Below are positions 1-7,041 of a stretch of 64,000 nucleotides of DNA, one piece after another. The DNA is from an uncultured Planctomycetaceae bacterium. Lineage in GTDB: Bacteria > Planctomycetota > Planctomycetia > Planctomycetales > Planctomycetaceae. The position numbers and the translations under genes were made by a program. The stretch is taken from positions 1 through 64,000 of the forward strand of contig CAITYU010000422.1 in assembly GCA_903896675.1 (NCBI GenBank). Reading direction: 5' to 3'. Every line of letters begins with the position of its first letter. Within the stretch, counting starts at the first letter, position 1. A model generated the notes under the pieces. The model saw nothing but the letters and a program-made list of their open reading frames with translations. It had not been told where the DNA came from and did no database searches.

Positions 1-1336
1 CCGATGATCCCGCTCCCGCCACTCCCGCAGCAGCTTTGCCACGAGAAATCTCCGGATAATGCTCCCGCGCTGCCGGTGTCGATGGCGCAGCAAAACTGTC
101 CGCCCCCACCGCCTGACTGTCCATCCCCGAAACCCAGTCCGACGCATTCGTAATCGATGATCGCGGGGCTGCCGTCTTCGGACGACTGGTCGGCCCCTTC
201 TCACGAGCCGCCGTCTTCTCCTTCGCCTGCTTCGCACGCAATGTCACCAACTCGCGAAAATCAAACGGGATCGGCCGACGGACCGCAAATGGCCGCAATG
301 CCTCCGCCGCCGCCGCCGCCGTCTGATACCGATCCGCCGGATCCTTCGCCATCATCTTCGCAATAACCGCACCCACCTCCACTGGGATCTCCGGCCGTAA
401 CTCACAAATACTCTTCGGTTCCCGCGTCCGCTGAGCCTCCAGCTTGGCCTTGTTAGATTTGTCCGGAAATGGCACCCGCGCCGTAAACGCCACATACAAT
501 GTCGCACCCAGACTGTAGACGTCCGCTCGAGCATCCACGCGGCGACTGTCCAGCGACTGCTCCGGAGCGATGTAATCCGGAGTCCCCAGACAGTCATGGC
601 CAAACACCATCGACAGCGAAAACTCGTCATCCGCAGAATCCGCAATCATCGCCAGACCGAAATCCAGCACCCGCACTGTGCCATCATTCTCCAGCAGAAA
701 ATTGGCCGGCTTGATGTCCCGATGAACAATCCCCGCCTGATGAGCCGCGTGCAGCGCAATAGCCGCCTGCATGCCAATGTCACAGGCGATCCCATACTTC
801 AGCGGCCCCCGCAAAGCCACAATTTCGTGCAGACTGATCCCACGCACCAGATCCATCACCAGATAATGGACCGCACCCGTCGATGCCAGCTTGTGAGTCC
901 GAATGATGCCGGGATGATGCAGACGCATCCCCGCCGCCGCCTCCAGCTTCATCCGAGCCAGCATGCCGGCATCCAGAGCATGCTCGGTCGATAACACCTT
1001 CAATGCCACCTTGCGGTCACTGCCCGGCTCTTCAGCAATAAACACACACCCCATACCCCCGAAACCCAGCACCTCCCGCACCCGATAGCCGTCAATCACC
1101 AAACCCCGATAACGCCCCTCCAGAATCCGCTCAGACTGAAACGGAGTCAGGATCCGCTCGGCCACCAGTTGAGTGGCCACCGCACGAGCATCCGGGGCCG
1201 CGGACAACTGCAGCTTCTCGGCCGCCCGACGAATATTCTCGCCACTCAGCAGGCCGCTCTTTTCCAGCAGCTCCAAAAACTGTGCACTTGTCTGTGGCGC
1301 CTGCATCTGTCCCGTCCCACGCTCCGGCTGCAACAT
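1..1336 (-). CDS. Serine/threonine protein kinase (C-terminus beyond window)
   Basis: A Hanks-type eukaryotic-like kinase that phosphorylates protein Ser/Thr. Translating the reverse strand from ATG at 1336 gives an N-terminal helical segment of about 80 residues, then the catalytic core: glycine loop GFGGMGCVF (91-99), VALK with the ATP lysine at about 113, HRDIKPAN (205-212, catalytic Asp 207), DFG (225-227) and GTPDYIAPEQ. All key residues are present, so it should be active. After the kinase domain comes an Ala/Lys/Pro-rich linker that runs off the left edge, so any C-terminal sensor or membrane segment is not visible. A GGGG stretch lies about 8 nt before the ATG. The gene is divergent from the creatininase gene, with a tandem repeat between them. 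The substrate cannot be inferred. Confidence 0.93.
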   Translation of the reverse strand, partial: MLQPERGTGQMQAPQTSAQFLELLEKSGLLSGENIRRAAEKLQLSAAPDARAVATQLVAERILTPFQSERILEGRYRGLVIDGYRVREVLGFGGMGCVFIAEEPGSDRKVALKVLSTEHALDAGMLARMKLEAAAGMRLHHPGIIRTHKLASTGAVHYLVMDLVRGISLHEIVALRGPLKYGIACDIGMQAAIALHAAHQAGIVHRDIKPANFLLENDGTVRVLDFGLAMIADSADDEFSLSMVFGHDCLGTPDYIAPEQSLDSRRVDARADVYSLGATLYVAFTARVPFPDKSNKAKLEAQRTREPKSICELRPEIPVEVGAVIAKMMAKDPADRYQTAAAAAEALRPFAVRRPIPFDFRELVTLRAKQAKEKTAAREKGPTSRPKTAAPRSSITNASDWVSGMDSQAVGADSFAAPSTPAAREHYPEISRGKAAAGVAGAGSS

Positions 1337-1652
1337 GACAGCCCCACAGCCGCCGGTCCGCCCAACAAAGAATACCAGGAAACGAGTAAAAGTGGAAACC
1401 TGCACGGACACAGAAGAAAACGGGGAACTGTTGTCAGTTGTCAGTTGTCAGTTGTCAGTTGTCAGTTGTCAGTTGTCAGTTGTCAGTTGTCAGTTGTCAG
1501 TTTTCAGTTTTCAGTTTTCAGTTTTCAGTTTTCAGTTTTCAGTTTTCAGTTTTCAGTGGTCAGTGGTCAGTGGTCAGTGGTCAGTGGTCAGTGGTCAGTG
1601 GTTGGTGGTTGGTTTTGAATGGTTGGTGTGTGTGGGGGGGGGGCCGAGTGTG
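1337..1652. other. Divergent intergenic region, kinase / creatininase
   Basis: These 316 bases separate two divergent start codons and must hold both promoters. More than half is a heptanucleotide tandem repeat (1431-1612), followed by a run of ten G (1634-1643) just before the creatininase start. Reading frames through the repeat give only low-complexity protein. I see no convincing sigma-70 promoter boxes. Confidence 0.7.
1431..1612. repeat. Three-block heptanucleotide tandem repeat
   Basis: The array is built of 7-bp units in three homogeneous blocks: TTGTCAG x10 (1431-1500), TTTTCAG x8 (1501-1556), TGGTCAG x6 (1557-1598), then two degenerate TGGTTGG units (1599-1612). All units share T-K-K-TCAG and differ only at positions 2 and 3. 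There are no spacers, so it is not CRISPR. Similar short heptamer arrays (STRR type) are known in cyanobacteria and I recall them in planctomycetes. The unit length is not a multiple of three, so one array reads as a 7-residue period in every frame, which explains spurious ORFs here. Confidence 0.97.
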
Positions 1653-2435
1653 ATGAGACCGTGGATACTTGCGGAAACCAATTATGGTCAGGTGCAGGGG
1701 TGTGCGTACGAGGTGGCGGTGCTGCCGATGGGTGCGACGGAGCCGCACAATCTGCATTTGCCATACGGCACGGATACTCTGGAGGCCGAGGCGATTGCCA
1801 GTCGAGCGTGTGCTGTGGCGTGGGAGCGAGGAGCGAAGGTGGTGATGCTGCCGGCGATTCCTTACGGCACGGAGACGAATCAGAATCGCTGTCGCCTGTC
1901 GATGAATGTGAATCCGACGACGCTGGGTCTGGTGATCCGGGACCTGGTGGAATCTCTGGAGGGGCATGGAATTCGCAAACTGCTGGTTTTGAACAGTCAT
2001 GGGGGGAACGAATTTAAGCCGTTGCTTCGTGAGCTGCATGGTCGGACGGGTATGCAGTTGTTTCTGTGTGACTGGTTTCGTGGACTGACAGCGGATGTGA
2101 AGGGTGCCATTTTTGAGCAGCCTGATGATCATGCGGGGGAGATGGAGACATCACTGGCGCTGGCATATTTTGGAAATCTGGTGGCGCTGAACGCGGATGG
2201 GACACTGGCGGCGGACGAGGGGCGGACAGCTCCGACGCGATTCTCCCAGGTGGATCGTGGCTGGATTTCGATTACTCGCCCATGGCATCTGCTGACGACC
2301 AACACGGGTTCGGGCAACCCGCATGCGGCAACAGCGGAAAAGGGTGTGCGTTTGATGGAGGTGATTGTGGAGCGGCTGTCGGGTTTTCTGACGGAGCTGG
2401 CGGCGGCAAAAATCGACGATCGTTTTCCGTTTTGA
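1653..2435 (+). CDS. Creatininase family protein
   Basis: A 260-residue metal-dependent amidohydrolase of the creatininase/MftE family. The metal-site pattern is visible: GATEPHNLHLPYGTD (Glu, His, Asp ligands) near the N-terminus, LNSHGGN in the middle and HAGEMETS (Glu ligand) later. The family includes creatinine amidohydrolase, a formamide hydrolase of riboflavin/F420 synthesis and the mycofactocin peptidase. No mft or F420 neighbour is visible, so the substrate is open. The frame stays open upstream through the repeat array, but ATG 1653 fits the family start; GTG at 1650 is an alternative. A ten-G run ends 9 nt before the ATG and may serve as an unusual ribosome-binding site. Confidence 0.9.
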   Translation: MRPWILAETNYGQVQGCAYEVAVLPMGATEPHNLHLPYGTDTLEAEAIASRACAVAWERGAKVVMLPAIPYGTETNQNRCRLSMNVNPTTLGLVIRDLVESLEGHGIRKLLVLNSHGGNEFKPLLRELHGRTGMQLFLCDWFRGLTADVKGAIFEQPDDHAGEMETSLALAYFGNLVALNADGTLAADEGRTAPTRFSQVDRGWISITRPWHLLTTNTGSGNPHAATAEKGVRLMEVIVERLSGFLTELAAAKIDDRFPF

Positions 2436-2527
2436 AGGTGGTTGGCTCCTTGCCTTGACTGCCTGTGCGTGTTAAAGAGGGGCGAGGTGGGCTGGGTCAG
2501 TAATCGGTGAACCGTGGAGTCTGAGTA

Positions 2528-3556
2528 ATGTCTGACATTGATGTGTACAAGGAATGGCTGGGGATTCCGGCCGACGTGCGTCCACCGGATCATTACACCC
2601 TGTTGCGACTGGTGATGTTTGAGGACGATGCGGAGAAGGTTCGTGCAAACTATCGCAAGCTGAATGCGCATGTCAGAAAGTATGCGACGGGTCAGTATCT
2701 GCTGCGTTCGCAGGAGCTGTTGAATGAGCTGGCCAAGGCAATGCTGTGTCTGACGGATCCGGACGGGAAGGTGGAGTACGACCGCAGTCTCGGCCGTGAG
2801 GCTCCGGCGGTCGACGAGAGCGAAATGCATACGGTGCTGCAGTACCTCGTGGCTCGCAGTTTGATCAAGCGCGGACAGGTGTCGGAAATTGAGCATTTTG
2901 CCGAGGCACGCGGTCTTTCGCATCGCGATGCTGTGATTCAGATGAAGCTGGTGGAGCCTCCGGATGCCTGCCGGGCACTGGCTGCGGAACTGCGGCTGTC
3001 GTATGCGGATCTGGAAGATCTGTTGCCGGATGATTCGGTGCTGGACAGGATTCCGAGGCGGGTGGTCAAGCGGCATTCCTGTCTGCCGCTGTTTGAGGAT
3101 CGAGGCTGCATTCTGGTGGCCTGTTCGGATGAGCCATCTCACGAGCTGGAGGAGGAAATCCGGATTCGCTGCGGTGTGCCGATGAGAGCAGTACTGGCAG
3201 TGCCGCGTTCAATCAATCAGGCAATCGCAAAGTATTACGCTCCGGGAATGCGTGAGGAGGGCGCTGAGGAATCGCCGGCGAAGGCCACGGGCAAAGACGC
3301 GAAATCAGCGAAGCCCGAAAAGTCAGCTCAGAAACCAGCAGCGAAGGAGGTGCGCAGCAAGTCAGCACCGCTGACCGAAGATCAGAAGCGAGAGCGATTG
3401 ATGATCACTGCGATCGCCACGTGCTGGTCGATTATCGGTACGGTCGGACTGTTCTGGTTTCTGAACAATGGCGCGGTGGGAGTGCCGCAGATCGGTATAG
3501 GCATAGCAGCCGGGGCCATTGTGTTCGGGCTGATGAAGGCAACTTACGCGCGCTGA
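2528..3556 (+). CDS. J-like domain / MshEN domain membrane protein
   Basis: 342 residues in three parts. Residues 1-95 resemble the J-like module common in planctomycetes (KEWLGIP, DHYTLLRL, SQELLNELAKA, YDRSLG) but lack the HPD motif, so it is probably not an active DnaJ. Residues about 100-240 match the MshEN/T2SSE N-terminal domain of secretion and pilus ATPases: a helical part, then LSYADLEDLLPDD, IPRRVVKRHSCLPL, ILVACSDEP and a final AIAKYY. Some MshEN domains bind cyclic di-GMP. A Lys/Ala/Pro-rich linker (about 245-285) leads to two C-terminal membrane segments (about 288-340). There is no ATPase domain. It faces the pilin-like gene convergently. Its role is unknown; a c-di-GMP-responsive membrane adaptor is inference. 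Confidence 0.8.
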   Translation: MSDIDVYKEWLGIPADVRPPDHYTLLRLVMFEDDAEKVRANYRKLNAHVRKYATGQYLLRSQELLNELAKAMLCLTDPDGKVEYDRSLGREAPAVDESEMHTVLQYLVARSLIKRGQVSEIEHFAEARGLSHRDAVIQMKLVEPPDACRALAAELRLSYADLEDLLPDDSVLDRIPRRVVKRHSCLPLFEDRGCILVACSDEPSHELEEEIRIRCGVPMRAVLAVPRSINQAIAKYYAPGMREEGAEESPAKATGKDAKSAKPEKSAQKPAAKEVRSKSAPLTEDQKRERLMITAIATCWSIIGTVGLFWFLNNGAVGVPQIGIGIAAGAIVFGLMKATYAR

Positions 3557-3593
3557 GTGACTGCCGCGTGACTGGTTACGGCAGAGGGAGCGA

Positions 3594-3875
3594 TCAGGGC
3601 ATATCATCCGGACCGACGGGGCCGTAGCCAGCCAGTTCATCACCGGTGTACGCGGGGTAGCCGGAGGCCTGATTGTAGCCACCGTTGCCGTAACCGTCCT
3701 GATACGAGTTGTAGCAGGCTGCGGCTACTGAATTCAGTTCGCTGTTGACGGCGCTGGACAATGCTGAAAGTCCGGTCATTGCACCGATCACAAGCACTGT
3801 GGTGATGAGAACGATTTCGGCTGAGACAACAATACCGGCTTCGTCCTTCAGGAATCGCTGCAGAAGGCGTCGCAT
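3594..3875 (-). CDS. Flp-like pilin with Gly/Tyr-rich tail
   Basis: 93 residues from ATG 3875; an upstream ATG at 3941 in the same frame would add 22 residues before the signal. A short basic leader (RRLLQRFLKDEAG) is followed by GIVVSAEIV and about 20 hydrophobic residues, as in class III/Flp prepilins. The conserved Glu is at +6 after the Gly rather than +5, so processing is uncertain. After the hydrophobic helix comes a short SSAVNSELNSVAAAC segment and then an unusual tail of roughly 35 residues very rich in Tyr, Gly, Asn and Pro. It is probably exported and surface-exposed. No tad/cpa cluster is in view; its neighbour at 2528-3556 carries a domain typical of pilus ATPases. Confidence 0.7.
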   Translation of the reverse strand: MRRLLQRFLKDEAGIVVSAEIVLITTVLVIGAMTGLSALSSAVNSELNSVAAACYNSYQDGYGNGGYNQASGYPAYTGDELAGYGPVGPDDMP

Positions 3876-4239
3876 GGCAGTTTTTCCAATTCGAGGTCGG
3901 TGTTGTGAGGGATTTACAGACATACGGTGAAATGTTAGCACCTGAAATCAGGTGCTGCGGGGATTCCCAGGGTGGGTTTGAGTTTTTGTGTTGTGAAGTT
4001 GGCGAGGTAGTCAGTAAAGCGATTGGCGGGATTGTGTGGATTGCAGGGAGGTATCGGGGAAGCACCGGCATCCTGAGGGATGCTTTTGTGGCGGGTAGTT
4101 TGCGGCGAGTTGGTTGTCATGTGTTCACTATTCAAGCGAGAGGACTCGTCTCAACACAACGCCATCGATTTGCTAGGATTCAGTGGTTGATGGTTTCAGC
4201 GAGGGCTATGTTGGGTGTGCAGTCGGGGGCAGGGATGCC
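3876..4239. other. Divergent intergenic region
   Basis: 364 bases between the start codons of the pilin-like gene (minus) and the DUF374 acyltransferase (plus). Short ORFs on both strands have no recognisable protein features. It probably contains two promoters and leaders; I see no clear consensus boxes, hairpins or repeats. Confidence 0.5.
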
Positions 4240-4998
4240 ATGAAGATACGTTCTCGAGCGGTGAATTTGCTGCTGTCGTGGGCAGCGTATGTGGTTTTGA
4301 GGTTGTTGTTTCTGACGGTTCGGGCGCGGATTTACAGTGCTGTTCCGGGTGTAACGCCGTATGTGCGGCCGCGTGGTGAGCAGCGTTATGCGTTTGCGTT
4401 GTGGCACGATCAGATTGTGCTGGCGGTATTTTCCAGTCGGACGTGGAATCTGGCTGGCCTGATCAGTCGTCATCGGGACGGTGGTTATCTGGCGGATGCG
4501 GCTCAGGTGGCCGGGATTCGTCCGATTCGGGGCAGCAGCAGTCGTGGTGGTGCAGAGGCGGTTCGTGAGATATTGAGTGAGCCCGAGTTTCACCTCGCGA
4601 TTACTCCGGATGGCCCTCGAGGCCCGCGTCGTGAGATGAAGGAGGGTGTGGTGTTCATCTCGTCGCGTTCCGGTCGTCCGCTGGTGCCGACGGGTATGGC
4701 TGTGTCGAATGCGTGGTGGGTACCTGGAAGCTGGACGAATCTGGCAATTCCGAAACCGTTTTCGCGGGCGATTCTGATTGCTGGAACACCGATTGTGGTA
4801 CCTGAGGATGTACCGCGAGAGCAGTTCGGTGAGTGGAGTCGTCTGCTGACCGAAGAGATGCAGCGACTGGAGATTCTGGCTGAGCGCATCTGTCAGGGGG
4901 ATGAGTCGGCTGCATCCAGTGTGGCTCGTGATTCGCATACGCTGCTGCCGGGTCAGTCGGGTGGTGTCCTGAAAAGTGGGTTTCGATCGGCAGCCTGA
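4240..4998 (+). CDS. DUF374 lysophospholipid acyltransferase family protein
   Basis: 252 residues. The hallmark of the DUF374 group is clear: ALWHDQIVL with the catalytic-type histidine, then SRHRDGGYLADAA, RGSSSRGGAEAV and TPDGPRGPR. The N-terminus (about residues 8-30) is a membrane anchor. The family is related to acyltransferases that act on lysolipids or lipid A, so the expected role is acyl transfer to a lipid at the inner membrane. ATG 4240 is chosen because it gives the normal short basic N-terminus; an earlier in-frame start at 4183 would add 19 unlikely residues. The next gene starts 42 bp downstream on the same strand. Confidence 0.87.
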   Translation: MKIRSRAVNLLLSWAAYVVLRLLFLTVRARIYSAVPGVTPYVRPRGEQRYAFALWHDQIVLAVFSSRTWNLAGLISRHRDGGYLADAAQVAGIRPIRGSSSRGGAEAVREILSEPEFHLAITPDGPRGPRREMKEGVVFISSRSGRPLVPTGMAVSNAWWVPGSWTNLAIPKPFSRAILIAGTPIVVPEDVPREQFGEWSRLLTEEMQRLEILAERICQGDESAASSVARDSHTLLPGQSGGVLKSGFRSAA

Positions 4999-5040
4999 GT
5001 GTGCGCCGCTGGCTGGTCGTTGTGGATTGAGGGAGCAGTG

Positions 5041-5634
5041 ATGTCCGGCGAGCGACCGAATGTGTCAGAGACAGTCTGTGCTGCGAGCAGTTGTCTGGTG
5101 CTGATAGATCTGCAGGAGCGGCTGTTGCCTGTAATTCGTGAGGGCGAGACGGTGCTGTCTGTGTGTTGTTTTCTGCGGCAGGCGGCATCGATTTTTTCTG
5201 TGCCGACGCTGCTTACGGAACAGTATCCGAAGGGACTGGGATCTGTGGTTCCGGTGTTGCTGGAGGGTACTGAAGATCTGCCGCGGCTGTCGAAGCTGCG
5301 TTTCAGTGCAGCGCGTGAGATTCTGGGGTTTCTGAAGGAGCTGAACGGGATTCGGAGGGTGCCGGTGACTCAGGTGTGTCTGGCAGGCATTGAGACGCAT
5401 GTTTGTGTACTGCAGACAGCCCTTGAGCTGCGGCGTGAGGGTTTGCAGGTATTTGTTGCGGCGGACGGTACGGGCAGTCGTTTTGAGAGTGATCGAATTC
5501 TGGGACTGCAGCGGATGTCAGCAGCGGGTGTGCAGGTCATGGCGGCGGAATCCGCGGCATTTGAATGGTGCGGCACAGCCGAACATCCGCGGTTTCGGGA
5601 GCTGAGCCAACTGGTCAGGCATCGTGGCTACTGA
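5041..5634 (+). CDS. Isochorismatase-family cysteine hydrolase
   Basis: 197 residues with the isochorismatase/nicotinamidase fold. The catalytic triad positions are visible: Asp in VLIDLQERL (about 24), Lys in LSKLRFSA, and Cys in GIETHVCVLQTAL, preceded by the usual cis-peptide region. The QYPKGLG segment resembles YcaC-type hydrolases rather than true isochorismatases. Substrate unknown. It probably shares a transcript with the DUF374 gene 42 bp upstream. Its last 20 bases overlap the end of the convergent gene 5615-6814. Confidence 0.88.
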   Translation: MSGERPNVSETVCAASSCLVLIDLQERLLPVIREGETVLSVCCFLRQAASIFSVPTLLTEQYPKGLGSVVPVLLEGTEDLPRLSKLRFSAAREILGFLKELNGIRRVPVTQVCLAGIETHVCVLQTALELRREGLQVFVAADGTGSRFESDRILGLQRMSAAGVQVMAAESAAFEWCGTAEHPRFRELSQLVRHRGY

Positions 5635-6814
5635 CTGGCATCAGCGCATCGGGCGGTGCGGTGAGTGAGGTTTCCGGCTGCAGTCGAGCAGCCTGTTCCA
5701 TATCGTGCAGCATCTGCTGAATTGGTACGGCGGTGACCCCTTCGAATGAGGGTCGCATGGGTGGCAGTGTGAGTGAGTGAGTATGTGTCCCGCGGAAGTC
5801 ATGGTCGGCGCTGTGGAATTTCCAGAGAACAGAGAGGATGCAGACGCTGACTGCGGAGGCGATCCACATCAGCCATGGATTCATTTCTTCCGCGGTCGTG
5901 ACGGATGGTGGTGCTGGTGCGCGGGCAATATTGTCGGCGATCAGCAGCGGTGCAAGTTCCGGGATTCCGAGTCCGTCGGTGCCTTTGGCTGCGTAGCCTT
6001 CGCGTTTGAAGAAATAACCGGCGAGTTCGACATCGGGCCCGTCCTTGCCGAGTGATTCGCTGATCGGCAACCCGGGATCGGCGCCGAGAGCGATCACATG
6101 TACGAGGCGTCGCCCAGAGTCGGGTGTGGAAAGCCAGGCTTCCCACGCGGACTTGATGCCGTAAGTGGGGGCGGATTCGGGAAGTACCGCGTGGGTCAGT
6201 CTGCGCAGTTTGCCGCGGATTTTCCAGGGTTTTCCGCGACAGGATTCGGGAGCTTCCATGAAGACGGCATAGCGTCCTTCGGGCATTTCGCTGCGGCGTC
6301 CGGTAAAGACCTTCTGAGCAAGTCGCAGGGTGCCGTAGAGTGAGGTGATTTCACCGGACAGGACGCCAAGGACATCATCGCGGACCGCGGACGTCAGGGC
6401 AGGCGGAGCATCGTCGAGACCGGTGCCGGGGCGGGGTTCAGCATCGAGGGCGGCGGCCCCGGCGGAGTCGATCATGGAGACGAGATCGGTGGGGGACTGG
6501 TCGGACAGTGGTACGACGCGGATTTCGTCTGCCAGCAGGTCAGGTGACTCTGAGGCCAGTGAGGCGGCTGCTCGACTGGCGGCTGATGTGTTGGTGGGTT
6601 GAGTGTCATTGCCGGAGATAGCCCAGATCATGCCCAGGACGACAATCCCGGCAAGCACGAACGTCAGTCGACGGGTGCCGCTGATGATCTGTTCATGTCG
6701 CTGCTGACTGCGGGACCTGAAACGCACAATTCGCCTCCATGAACTGGTCGGAATGTTGACCACCGCCGAATTGTGCAGTTTAGCGCCTGAAAACCGCAAT
6801 CGCAAATGAGGCAT
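5615..6814 (-). CDS. Two-TM protein of unknown function
   Basis: 399 residues. A basic N-terminal region of about 48 residues is followed by a membrane segment (about 49-67, FVLAGIVVLGMIWAI). A large Ala/Ser/Asp-rich and then folded region (about 70-305) contains GTLRLAQKVFTG and EAPESCRGKPW, and a second membrane segment lies near 308-326 (WLMWIASAVSVCILSVLW). A polar tail follows. I do not recognise a catalytic motif. The central part may sit outside the cytoplasm between the two helices. The start is uncertain because the N-terminus is long and basic. It is convergent with, and overlaps by 20 bp, the isochorismatase gene. Confidence 0.7.
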   Translation of the reverse strand: MPHLRLRFSGAKLHNSAVVNIPTSSWRRIVRFRSRSQQRHEQIISGTRRLTFVLAGIVVLGMIWAISGNDTQPTNTSAASRAAASLASESPDLLADEIRVVPLSDQSPTDLVSMIDSAGAAALDAEPRPGTGLDDAPPALTSAVRDDVLGVLSGEITSLYGTLRLAQKVFTGRRSEMPEGRYAVFMEAPESCRGKPWKIRGKLRRLTHAVLPESAPTYGIKSAWEAWLSTPDSGRRLVHVIALGADPGLPISESLGKDGPDVELAGYFFKREGYAAKGTDGLGIPELAPLLIADNIARAPAPPSVTTAEEMNPWLMWIASAVSVCILSVLWKFHSADHDFRGTHTHSLTLPPMRPSFEGVTAVPIQQMLHDMEQAARLQPETSLTAPPDALMPVSSHDA

Positions 6815-7041
6815 ACTGGGCGCTTTTGGTGCTGCTGGAAAACGGGGATCAAGGATATTGTGGCAGTTTGCCGGTAAGGATTGCAGGGACTGCAGGGGTT
6901 ATTGATGGGTGTTGCTTTTGGGAACAGGCAATTGTCATCGAATGCTGCAGCCTGTACGGCGGTAAGGGTTTTCCCGACCTAGATTCCTGAAAGTCTGCCA
7001 ACAGCGTACTTTCCGACTGGCGGGCGGTATTGGGGGGCGCT

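Noticed and set aside
1431..1612. CRISPR-like array
   Set aside because: Units are contiguous 7-mers without spacers or flanking cas genes.
1173..1652. Long plus-strand frame reading through the kinase 5' end and the heptamer array into creatininase
   Set aside because: It is antisense to the kinase and then translates low-complexity repeat; the creatininase fold begins at 1653.
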